The notes under the pieces are model-generated. The model made no database searches and was not told the DNA's origin. It saw only the letters and a list, made by a program, of their open reading frames with translations. From Agapanthus africanus (taxonomy: Eukaryota > Streptophyta > Magnoliopsida > Asparagales > Amaryllidaceae): 64,000 nucleotides of DNA. The DNA lies in assembly GCA_030015575.1 (NCBI GenBank), contig JASDDO010000006.1, positions 317,054,361 through 317,118,360 of the forward strand, in the 5' to 3' direction. The position numbers and the translations under genes were made by a program. Positions 1 to 10,542 of this stretch are shown in pieces. Within the stretch, counting starts at the first letter, position 1; each line of letters begins with the position of its first letter.

Positions 1-2335
1 AACAATATAATAGCCCTTTGAGTTACGTTCGGTTACAGTCTTGATTTCCCCATACCCCCAAATTATGTGTTCAAGTCAGGTATTGATAAATCTGAAGCTA
101 ATGCCAACACAGGATCAAGCAGGAACAGATTTGTCTATACAGACAACAGGATATGTCCATCGGGACAACATGTCAGAATTGTCGGCATTAGAAACAGGAT
201 CAGGTAACATGTCAAGTAGTGATATATCAGGTCATGTCAGATAGTGTACATGTATCAAGTCATGTCAAGTAGTGGCGTATCAGGTCATGTTAGGTAGTGT
301 ACATGTATCAAGTCATGTCAGGTAGTGTACATGTATCAAGTCATGTCAAGTAGTGGTGTATCAGGTCATGTCAAGTAGTACACGGTGTAACAAATGGGTG
401 CCCAACAGTAAGATGTAGCAAGTATGGAATCAGGGTAAAAATACGGATATACAATTAAATCATGGATGCACAAATATCTATCAGGGGTTACATCATGACT
501 AAGTAGGATGCACAATATCAAGCATGGGGTACTAATATATTAATAATATGAGTTAATCTAATATGGGGTGCAACTAGTTATGCAGAATTAATGGTATGGA
601 TACACAAATAAACATGGATGCAAGAATAACTATTAAGGATTGTGACTATAGCTCCATTACTATGTAGGATGCACATTTTCTAGCATGGGGTGTTAATGTA
701 GCAGTAACATGAAATAACGTGACATGAAATGCAAATAGATATATAATTAATGTTATGGATGCACAAACATCGATTAGGGTTACATTTACAATTCCAAGAC
801 TAAGTGGGATGCATATTATTAAGCATGGGGTGTTATTACAATAATAATATAAATTAATATGATTTATAAATACAGTTATATATATTTTAAATGATATGGA
901 TGCAAACGGGTATCCGAAAACAGTAAAACTTTAGTATGGATGTATAATATGATAAACGGGTAACATTTTACTCATATGGATGCACAATGATATACCTAGT
1001 ATATAGGAAGATGAATTAGCATGTGACTAGATATGTAAATAACGATATGAATGCATACGTATATCCGAAAACACTAAAACTATAAAATGGTAATGTGGGA
1101 TGCATAACTAAACATTATGTGATGTTATTATTCAAATGGGTGCAATATATTGTAGTCTAGCATGAAACAAGATAAATTTGCATGCACTAGATACGAAATA
1201 AATTGTACGGATGGAAACGGATGTCGTAAAACTGTAAAACTATAACATGGGATGCATAATTTTAAATACATGTATTATATTTATTCAAATGGATGTAAAT
1301 ATAGTAACATAGCAAGTAGCAAGGTAAACTTGCCTCGATCGAATCACGCGACGGATACGCATGGTACGTCCGACGTCGGTAAATCATCGCAACGCACATG
1401 CGGCACGCGGGACGGGTCCACGCAAGGCAAGAGGGTGATCACACAGTCAAGGTACGTTCACTGGATCACTCGGATCGTCAGCGACGAGCACGGCTCCGGC
1501 GGTGATCACCGGAATTAAGAAACAAGATCAAGAAAAAGAAAGAAGAAAGAAGAAGAAGAAGTAAGAAGAAGATGCTGTGTATTAAATAAGGAAAGAAAAA
1601 ATAAATAAATAAAATATATATAAATATATATATATTCAGATGGGAGAGAGAGAGTCACGAGAGAGAGAGAGAAAAAAAGGTTATTAGTTTGTTAGGAAAT
1701 TAGTTTAGATTTAAATTTTAAAAAAAAATTATTAGTTAACTAAATTTTCATTTGTATCAGTTTATAAAATTAATATTATATAAATAAAATTTGATATTCT
1801 GGTAAATACAAATATAGTCCAAAACATGCCCGGGTCGGGTCTAAAATTCAGTTTTAAAATACGAAAAATATACATGTCGACCAAGATTAAAGTTGGATAT
1901 CCGGGTAACGAAAATGCATACTCCGAAGAACGGATGCACGTACGTGCGCGTAACCATCCAAACAAGTCCGTTTCACTGAACGGGACGAGAACAAGATGCG
2001 CGGATGCTACCACAGGGTCAGGGGTATCATGCAGGCCATGCAATATATTTTTAAACTATTTTATATGACTTTAAATGTTATATTTAAAAATGCAAATGCC
2101 AGATAAAATGCGAGTATGTAATGTATAAATAAAAATGAAAGTGCACGAGTCTACGTAATAAGTCAGGGTAGATCATAAACATGAATAAAGACAGGTTTCA
2201 AGGAAGCGGGTCGGGTCGGATGCAAATACAGATGTCAAACCGACTATTCGCACCCAAAACACTATGAATCAGGAAAATACCAAAAATAAAGAAATACTTG
2301 AACTAGAATTAGTATAAATGAACTAGGATGTTACA
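1..2335 (-). repeat. Element 1, 3' LTR (partial)
   Basis: Direct repeat of 6912-9268 with small indels. It ends on the plus strand in GTTACA, so the minus strand begins TGTAAC, the usual start of this LTR type. It contains no gene. It holds short tandem repeats (about 185-390), a degenerate stretch rich in TATGGATGCA (about 410-1260), and an A/G-rich simple-repeat tract near 1520-1680. Confidence 0.9.
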
Positions 2336-3780
2336 TTATTCCCAACTACAAAAAGAATTTCGTCCTCGAAATTCCCAAGACAAGAATCTACAAGAATAGG
2401 TGTGGAAACTACTGTCGAATTTCGTCTTCACGTTCCCAAGTCGATTCTCCATGCAAGTGATTTCCCCAAGAGACAAGTACGTGAGTGATAACCTTGTTCT
2501 TAAGGACCTTTTCTCTTTGATCAACAATCGACATCGGTCGTTTCTCAAAGGTCAAATCCTCTCTTACAGTCAGCTCCGAATGATCCAGCACGTGTGTTTC
2601 ATCTCGAACATACTTACGGAGTTGAGATACATGAAACACGTCATGAACATTCACCAAAGATTATGGTAAAACCAATCGATAACCCACTTCTCCAACACGC
2701 TCTATAATCTCGAAAGGCCCCACGAATCGAGGACTAAGTTTGCCTCGACTCCCAAAAAGAATCACTCCTCTAGTCGATGATATCTTTAAGAATATCATAT
2801 CACCAGCAGCGAACTCTAAAGGTCTTCTCGATGTATCGGACCAACTCTTCTGCCGATCTTGTGCTGCCTTCATATGATTTCGGATAGTATTAACTTTCTC
2901 CACGGTTTACACGATCAAATCCGGTCCCAACAATCTTCATTCTACAACATTGTCCCAACAAACAGGTGAGTGACACTTATGACCATACAACGCTTCGAAT
3001 GGAGCCATCTGAATAGTCGCCTAAAAACTGTTGTTGTACGAAAACTCCACCAAGTGTAGATGATCCTCCCACGAACCCTTGAAGTCCAACATGCAAGCTC
3101 TCAACATATCTTCAAGAGTTTGGATCGTTCTCTCCGACTGGCCATCTGTCTGAGGATGATAAACAGTGCTAAACTTCAATCACGTCCCCAAACTTTTCCT
3201 GTAAACTCCTCCAAGAGTGTGATAAGAATCGGGTATCACGATCGGAAACGATGCTCACAGGTACTCCATGCAATCTCACAATCTCCTGCATGTACCGTTC
3301 TGCTAACGCTTCCATTGACTGACCAACTCGAAACGGTATGAAGTAAGCTGCCTTGGTCAATCGATCAACAATCACCCAAACTGCATTGTTACCCTTTGGA
3401 CTCCGCGGTAAAGCTGTCACGAAATCCATGGTTATATGTTCCCACTTACATTGAGGAATCGGAAGTGGTTGCAATAAACCAGCTACCCTTTGATGTTCAG
3501 CCTTGACTTGCTGACACACCAAGAACTTCACTACAAAGCGAGCAATCTCCATTTTCATACCTTCCCACCAGAAATGCTATCGTAGATCACGGTACATCTT
3601 CATGCCTCCTGGATGTACGGAATAAGCGGAACTGTGCGCCTCCTTCATAACTTCTTCGCGAATGTCTCCTTTCGGCACACACAAACGGCTACCATATCGC
3701 AACGAACCATCTTCATGAATCAACAAGTCCGTTCGAAGTCCAACTTCAACTTATTCTCGAAACTTGTGCAATCTTGGATC
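2336..3780 (-). pseudogene. Element 1 integrase with GPF/Y end and chromodomain-like tail, broken
   Basis: Integrase core is visible at 3558-3169 (WEHITMDFVTALP, VIVDRLTKAAYF, VSIVSDRDTRF). The region between 3169 and 2903 is frameshifted. The GPF/Y module is at 2903-2661 (KLSPRFVGPFEIIERVG), followed by VHDVFHVSQLRKY and a tail ending near WGNHLHGESTWERE at 2657-2409. That order, GPF/Y then a degenerate chromodomain, marks chromoviruses, whose tail directs insertion to particular chromatin. A TAA at 2661-2663 splits GPF/Y from the tail in one frame. The zinc-binding N terminus (3560-3780) is only faintly readable. Confidence 0.88.
2355..2374. other. Palindromic box next to element 1 polypurine tract
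   Basis: GAATTTCGTCCTCGAAATTC: two 8-base arms around a 4-base centre. It lies just inside the 3' LTR. Similar boxes lie in the same place in elements 2, 4 and 6. Confidence 0.8.
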
Positions 3781-5205
3781 CTATGGCTGCGCTGCTTTAA
3801 TATTATCGATCAACGACGACTGTACTTGCAGCTGCATCAACTGTCCCGAAGAATGCGATAGCACGATCTCCAACTCGAATCTCCGAAAATCTTCGATAAG
3901 TTCCTTCTGTACAGTCAATATCCGAATTGCTGGTAACCGACTAAGCGCATCCGGCACTACATTAACTTTCCCCGGATGGTACTTAAGATCAAGATCGTAG
4001 TCAGCCATCAGCTCCAACCATCTACGATACCTCATGTTAAGCTCTTTCTGTGTGAACACATACTTTAGGCTTTTGTGATCGGTGAATACTTCGACCATTT
4101 CGCCCAATAAGTAGTGTTTCCAAATCATCAAAGCAAAAATTACAGTTGCTAGCTCCAAATCATGAGTTGGGTAATTCTTCTCATGGATCTTCAATTGTCT
4201 TGATGCGTAAGTTATAACCTTCCCATGCTGCATCAAAACACATCCCAAACCTTTCTCAGATGCGTCGCTGTGAATCGCCAATCCTCCGGAACTGTCTGGT
4301 ATGGTCATAATAAGAACGGTTATCAACCTTTGTTTCAACGCCTCAAAAGCTGACGCACACTTTTCCGTCCATACGAACGGTACTTTTTTTCGCGTAAGCT
4401 TGGTCAAAGGCTCAGCCAAACGGGCAAAATTCTCCACGAACCTTCTGTAATATCCGGCAAGTCCAAGAAAACTTCCGATCTCTGCTACGTTCTTCGGAAT
4501 CGACCAATCTTGAACTGCTGCAATCTTCTCGGGGTCAATGGCGATTCCATCTCCGGATACGACATGCCCCAAAAACTTCACTTCTTCAAGTCAAAACTCG
4601 CACTTGCTAATCTTCGCATATAATATTTCTTGCCTCAATGTCTGCAGTGCGATCTTCAAGTGTTCCGCATGCTCTTCAATGCTCCTCGAATACACCAGAA
4701 TATCATCAATAAACACCACAATAAACTGGTCCAAGAACAGTGAAAAGATTCGGTTCATCAAGTCCATAAATATCGCCGGTGCATTCGTGACTCCGAATGG
4801 CATCACTAAATACTCGTAATGTCCATACCGAGTTCGAAATTCAGTCTTGCAAATATCTTCTGATTTAACTCGGACCTGATGATATCCAGATCGCAAATCC
4901 AGCTTCGAGAATACCCTCGCACCACTGAGTTGCTCGAATAATTCGCCAATGCGAGAGATTGGGTACTTGTTCTTAATAGTCACCCGGTTCAATTCTCGAT
5001 AATCAATGCACATCCTTCTTGTGCCATCTTTCTTCTTTACTAAAAGAACTGGAGCTCCCCAAGGTGAATTGTTGCTGTGAATCCAACCCTTCTCAAATAA
5101 TTCGGTAACCTGCTTCTTGACTCCTTCCAACTCCACTGGTGCCATTGGATAGTACGCCTTTGAGATTGGCGCTGCACCAGGAACAAGATCGATTGCGAAC
5201 TCCAC
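3781..5205 (-). pseudogene. Element 1 reverse transcriptase and RNase H
   Basis: RT runs from about 5205 to 4300 and RNase H to about 3900. RT landmarks are [37 protein letters not shown] and the catalytic FIDDILVYS. RNase H landmarks are [13 protein letters not shown], a central [19 protein letters not shown] and TDHKSLKY. These wordings fit the Tekay/Del chromoviruses (established knowledge, from memory, not searched). An in-frame break separates the parts at about 4582-4590, and the frame then stops at 3781 before the integrase zinc finger. Catalytic residues look intact, but the reading frame is broken. Confidence 0.92.
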
Positions 5206-5208
5206 ATC

Positions 5209-5844
5209 TCATTTTGGCGGTAAACCCGAGATGTCCTCAAAAACGTCCATAAACTCTCGAACTACAGCTGGCGCTTCCTCCTTATCAACTTCTATTGACG
5301 GAAGAACATTGCCTGTCGACCTAGCCCTAAACTCGACTGGCCCGACAGAACTGCTTCCTCCAGTGAAAACAAACTCCGGATGTTCGGGAATCTGGAAAAT
5401 CACTTTCTTTGCTCTACAATCTATGTGAGCGTGGAAAGTGCCGAGAAAATCCATTCCCAAAACAACATCATAGCTGCAGGTATCGATCCCCAAGAAATCT
5501 ACAAATAACTCCCGTCCGCAAATAACAACAGAACAATCCTTACATTCGCTACTAGATATGATCTTCCCATTCCCAGTGTGTATGTCCCAACAACTAGACA
5601 GAGTCGTGCAAGAAATCGAGTGTGCAACAATAAAGTTGGACGACATAAAACAATGGGATGCACCAGAATCGAATAATACTAATGCGGGAAAATCATGAAC
5701 AAGTAGGATACCAGAAACAACTTCTCCTGAAGCCAAACACTGAAGAAGATAAGCACGGTAAACAGGATTCAAGCTGACGATAAAACATGAACTGGTAAGC
5801 AATGAAACCGAGAGAAGAAAGGTAATATCATAACCATAAATCAA
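5209..5844 (-). pseudogene. Element 1 retropepsin-like aspartic protease region
   Basis: The first pol domain of the chromovirus. The minus-strand reading contains an LVLFDSGASHCF active-site motif about 60 residues in, after a conserved GILLVHDFPA lead-in, and later a second conserved block around VVLGMDFLGTF. This protease processes the Gag-Pol polyprotein in the virus-like particle. There is no gag coding upstream: the frame begins in unrelated sequence only about 360 bp from the LTR, so the N-terminal capsid part has been lost. The frame stops just before the RT domain begins at 5205. The protein cannot be made as a normal polyprotein. Confidence 0.85.
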
Positions 5845-6185
5845 GGAAAGGAATCAAGACCAGGACTCCAAGTTACTTAAATAAAGTACCGCATTGTAAC
5901 CATGCTGCGGTACATAGTTACAATCACATAACTCCACTCAAGTCGCCCAAATCCTAGTATTAGAATCAAAGGAACAGGAAGAAACAATAGGAAACCAAAA
6001 TATTTCAAGCCGAGATGCAAAGTTGTTTGCATATCGTCAAGACAAGGGTCAAGAGAAAGATATGATTCAAGAATCACGATAACAATGTGGCAGGACATGT
6101 TCCTAATCACGAGTATTCTGATTCGTGTATTAGGTCCAATACCCAACAACAAAAGAATCAAACCCGATTAACTTAAATCCTATGT
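5845..6185 (-). other. Element 1 leader and gag-deleted junction
   Basis: This is the whole space between primer site and protease, about 340 bp. It contains no capsid or zinc-knuckle motif in any frame. A full Tekay-type gag would need well over 1 kb here, so gag has been deleted. Confidence 0.7.
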
Positions 6186-6197
6186 TCTCTGATACCA
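6186..6197 (-). other. Element 1 primer-binding site (initiator Met tRNA type)
   Basis: The minus strand reads TGGTATCAGAGA, 11 of 12 bases of the common plant site TGGTATCAGAGC. It lies about 9 bases inside the end of the 5' LTR. Confidence 0.85.
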
Positions 6198-6776
6198 AAC
6201 AAACCCTGTCACACCCCGCTTCCCAGAGTGCGCTAAGATCGGCACGTAACAGAGCCAACCATGCTACTTGTGGCTAAGAAACATCCCTCCACAGTCACAT
6301 TACGGCTGTCTAGAGATATCAAGAACAGTAGAAATAAAATAAACTATCTAGTACATGTCCATGAGCCAGAATAAACGAGTCAAGAAGTAATATGCGGAAG
6401 CAATAAATCCAAATAACAATAACAATCTGGAAGGTACGGAAATAACTAAACTAACTGGATACTAACAGGATCCTCACTGCTTGGCCTGACGGCGGAAATA
6501 CTCCTGATCAGCCTGCGACAAAGGTAGAGAATCTGGGCCATGCAAAACCCCGACGTCAGTGCATCATAATATCAATAATAATATAATCAGGGAGTAACAA
6601 GTCATGCAGGCATGAGTATGAACAGTAATAAAAGTATAACAGTAACACGAATAAGAAATAGAGAAGGGTAAAGCACATGTGACGTACGGTGAGTAATCTA
6701 AACTGTGCTACTGGGTTATCTATTCTAAAGTCTTCGAAATCAATTAATGTAATTCTCATCGTAACCCATCGGTGAT

Positions 6777-6916
6777 TATTCCGTAACGCCCGGAAAAACG
6801 GTAAACAATAAGTATTCCATAACGCCCGGAAAAACGGCAAACAATAGGTATTCCGTAACACCCAGAAAAACAGCAAACAATAGGTATTCCGTAACGCCTG
6901 GAAAAACGGCAAACAA
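6777..6916. repeat. 36-bp tandem repeat inside element 1 LTR, about 4 copies
   Basis: Units built on GTAACGCCCGGAAAAACGG followed by an AAACAATA block repeat every 36 bp. On the minus strand this appears as a 12-residue periodic peptide, which is a by-product of the period being a multiple of three rather than evidence of a gene. Confidence 0.85.
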
Positions 6917-7129
6917 TATAATAGCCCTTTGAGTTACGTTCGGTTACATTCTTGATTTCCCCATACCCCCAAGTTATGTGTTCAAGTCAGGTATTGATAA
7001 ATCTGAAGCTAATACCAACACAGGATCAAGCAGGAACAGGTTTGTCTATACAGACAACAGGATATGTCCATCGGAACAACATATCAGAATTGTGGGCATT
7101 AGAAACAGGATCAGGTAACATGTCAAGTA

Positions 7130-7300
7130 GTGATATATCAGGTCATGTCAGGTAGTGTACATGTATCAAGTCATGTCAAGTAGTGGCGTATCAGGTCATG
7201 TTAGGTAGTGTACATGTATCAAGTCATGTCAGGTAGTGTACATGTATCAAGTCATGTCAAGTAGTGGTGTATCAGGTCATGTCAAGTAGTACACGGTGTA
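7130..7300. repeat. Short tandem repeats of a CATGTCAAGTAGTG-type unit in element 1 5' LTR
   Basis: Alternating blocks containing ATCAGGTCATGTCA and GTAGTGTACATGTATCAAG repeat several times. The same array is at about 222-390 in the other LTR, so it predates insertion of this copy. Confidence 0.8.
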
Positions 7301-8429
7301 ACAAATGGGTGCCCAACAGTAAGATGTAGCAAGTATGGAATCAGGGTAAAAGTACGGATGTAGGATAAAAGCATGGATGCATAAATATCTATCAGGGGTT
7401 ACATCATGACTAAGTAGGATGCACAATATCAAGCACGGGGTACTAATATATTAATAATATGAGTTAATCTAATATGGGGTGCAACTAGTTATGCATAATT
7501 AATGGTATGGATACACAAATAAACATGGATGCAAGAATAACTATTAAGAATTGCGACTATAGCTCCATTACTATGTAGGATGCACATTTTCTAGCATGGG
7601 GTGTTAATGTACCAGTAATATGAAATAACGTGACATGAAATGCAAATAGATAAATAATTAATGTTATGGATGCACAAACATCGATTAGGGTTACATTTAC
7701 AGTTCCAAGACTAATTGGGATGCATATTATTAAGCATGGGGTGTTATTACAATAATAATATGAATTAATATGATTTATAGATGCAGTTATATATATTTTA
7801 AATGATATGGATGCAAACGGGTATCCGAAAACAGTAAAACTTTAGTATGGATGTATAATATGATAAACGGGTAACATTTTACTCATATGGATGCATAATG
7901 ATATACCTAGAATGTAGCAAGATGAATTAGCATGCGACTAGATATGTAAATAACGATATGGATGCATACGGATATCCGAAAACACTAAAACTATAAAATG
8001 GTAATGTGGGATGCATAACTAAACATTATGTGATGTTATTATTCAAATGGGTGCAATATATTGTAGTCTAGCATATAACAAGATAAATTTGCATGCACTA
8101 GATACGAAATAAATTGTACGGATGCAAACAAACGTCGTAAAACTGTAAAACTATAACATGGGATGCATAATTTTAAATACATGTATTATATTTATTCAAA
8201 TAGATGTAAATATAGTAACATAGCATGTAGCAAGGTAAACTTGCCTCGATCGAATCACGCGACGGATACGCACGGCACGTCCGACGTCGGTAAATCGTCG
8301 CAACGCACACGCGGCACGCGGGACGGGTCCACACAAGGCAAGAGGGTGATCACACAGGTAAGGTACATTCACTAGATCACTCGGATCGTCAGCGACGAGC
8401 ACGGCTCCGGCGGTGATCACCGGAATTAA

Positions 8430-8615
8430 GAAACAAGATCAAGAAAAAGAAAGAAGAAAGAAGAAGAAGAAGTAAGAAGAAGAAGAAGTAAGAAGAAGAT
8501 GCTGTGTATTAAATAAGGAAAGAATAAATAAATAAATAAAATATATATAAATATATATATATATATATATGCATAGGAGAGAGAGAGAGTCACGAGAGAG
8601 AGAGAGAAATGGGTT
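8430..8615. repeat. Low-complexity AAG / AT / AG simple repeats in element 1 5' LTR
   Basis: An AAGAAG-rich tract is followed by (TA)n and then (AG)n. The counterpart at about 1520-1680 has different repeat counts, showing post-insertion slippage. Confidence 0.85.
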
Positions 8616-9268
8616 TTTAGTTTGTTAGAAAATTAGTTTAGATTTAAATTAAAAAAATCTTTTATTAGTTAACTAAATTTTAATTTGTATCAGTTTATAA
8701 AATTAATATTATATAAATAAAATTTGATATTCTAGTAAATACAAACATAGTCCAAAACATGCCCAGGTCGGGTCTAAAATTCAGTTTTAAAATATGAAAA
8801 ATATACATGTCAACCAAAATTAAAGTTGGATATCCGGGTAACGAAAATGCATACCCCCAAGAACAGATGCACGTACGTGCGTGTAGCCATCCAAACAAGT
8901 CCGTTTTACTGAGCGGGACGAGAATAAGATGCGCGGATGCTACCACAGAGTCAGGGGTATCATGCAGGCCATGCAATATATTTTTAAACTATTTTATATG
9001 ACTTTAAATGTTATATTTAAAAATGCAGATGCCGGATAAAATGCGAGTATGCAATGTATAAATAAAAATGAAAGTGCACGAGTCTACGTAACAAGTCAGG
9101 GTTGAACATAAATATGAATCAAGACAGGTTTCAAGCAAGCGGGTCGGGTCGGATGCAAATACAGATATCAAACCCACTATTCACACCCAAAACACTATGA
9201 ATCAGGAAAATACCATAAATAAAAAAATACTTGAATTAGAACTGGTATAAATGAACTGGGATGTTATA

Positions 9269-10098
9269 AAACTTATCCCCAAAATGCAAACTTTTCACCA
9301 AGATCCATGATATGAAGGCTAAGGAAAAATGGGTAGGGTTTTGATTTGAATTTTAGCTTGATTTTTTGATGGAATGAAGAATTTTTTTAATGGAAAATGA
9401 GGGTAGAAAATGGGAGGGGCTGCTGCTGAGTAGAGGAAGATGGGCTCGGCCAAATGATGGGGTGAGGGGAGAGAGAATGAGGTGAGGAAAGTATTGGGTC
9501 AACCCCAAAAGTCAAAGTCCATACTCATTAAACTATTTTCTTTCATTTCCTTTGTTTTTCTTTTCTTTCTTTTCCAAAATGGGTGAAGGAAAATTAGGGG
9601 GTTTCCTGCTGGGATCAGCCACAAAGAGGGAGTTTTGGGTGTGTGTGGGAGTGTGGGTGAAGGGAAAAACGATAACACCAAATCCCCCAAGTCAAACTAG
9701 CACCGTACCTCCATTTATTTTCACAAAATAAGCATTTTTCTTCAATATTTTCAAAACCGTTTAACTTCATTTTATTTCAGAAACAATATTTTACATGTTA
9801 GTTTAGTGTGTCATGATGCACAAAATTTGTATCAACCCATTCCAATTTGTAATTTTCCCTAATTAAATGTATTAGTGACGGCTTAAAATAATATTAAAAT
9901 AATTAATTTCGGAAAAATTTTCAGAAAATTAGAAATTTTACCAGTGGCTCAATAAACACCAAATACTAGCAATTACGTAGCTAGAATATGTATATTTAAT
10001 TTTATATTTAAAGATATTTATATCTTGATTTTTACGGAAAACACCGTTATTTTACCGATTTTCCGAAATTTCACCTAAACGATTTTCAAAACGTTACA
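9269..10098 (-). repeat. Element 2, 3' LTR, right-hand part
   Basis: Repeats 47848-48679 almost base for base, both ending AAAACGTTACA. Element 1 replaces the rest on the left. No gene; short frames at 9499-9690 and 48078-48269 are the same non-coding sequence. Confidence 0.9.
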
Positions 10099-10112
10099 AT
10101 CTCTCCCCCCTA
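10099..10112 (-). other. Element 2 polypurine tract
   Basis: The minus strand reads AGGGGGGAGAGAT directly before the LTR start TGTAACG, the expected plus-strand priming site for reverse transcription. Confidence 0.85.
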
Positions 10113-10115
10113 AGG

Positions 10116-10134
10116 AAATTCGGTCCCCGAATTT
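10116..10134. other. Palindromic box next to element 2 polypurine tract
   Basis: AAATTCGG and CCGAATTT are perfect 8-base arms around TCC. Same place and similar sequence as the boxes in elements 1, 4 and 6. Confidence 0.8.
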
Positions 10135-10504
10135 AAATTAAAACTCCCCGAAATACTATAACATTTCAACAAAACCATCAAGTCGTCGGGGCTCCGAAAT
10201 CATAAATACATAAAACATATCGTAGCGCAATGCATGCGCATGAAAAAGAGTGTATAACTCACATATCAAAACTCCGTCAAGCATCCTGCAATCATCGGAG
10301 TTATGGTGAAGACACCAGTGTCTAAATCCAAAACGAAAATCAATATGATATATATCAAAACTATACCTGTAACGTCAAAACTATATAGGTAAACATCATT
10401 AAAACATCTGGAAGCAATGCATGCCAAACTTTCTTCAAATCGCTGTGCGATGTGTGTATCACTGCACAGTGGCGAACGTCCATTGTAAGAAAATAGCTAT
10501 ATAG

Positions 10505-10542
<38 letters not shown>

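Larger units (their letters stand above)
1..9268 (-). mobile_element. Element 1: Tekay/Del-like Ty3/gypsy chromovirus, gag-less, left end outside window
   Basis: An LTR retrotransposon read on the minus strand. Its 5' LTR is 6207-9268, its interior 2336-6206, and its 3' LTR runs from 2335 off the left edge. The sequence at 1 matches that at 6912, and the two copies stay alignable to their ends. The interior keeps protease, RT, RNase H, integrase and a chromodomain-like tail in the usual gypsy order, but is only about 3.9 kb long and lacks a recognisable gag. A primer site complementary to initiator Met tRNA follows the 5' LTR. The element sits inside the 3' LTR of element 2: sequence right of 9268 matches 47848-48679 at an internal point. 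About 0.7 kb of the 3' LTR is missing, so the left target duplication cannot be seen. Confidence 0.9.
6207..9268 (-). repeat. Element 1, 5' LTR
   Basis: About 3.06 kb. On the plus strand it starts TGTCACACC at 6207 and ends GTTATA at 9268. The matching 3' LTR ends GTTACA, so one terminal base has mutated. Its 2.36-kb right part repeats 1-2335. It holds no gene. Short open frames within it are repeated in both LTRs and resemble no protein. Confidence 0.9.

Noticed and set aside
6556..6912. 118-codon open frame on the minus strand of the element 1 LTR
   Set aside because: Its 12-residue periodicity is the 36-bp tandem repeat. The rest is hydrophobic low-complexity sequence.
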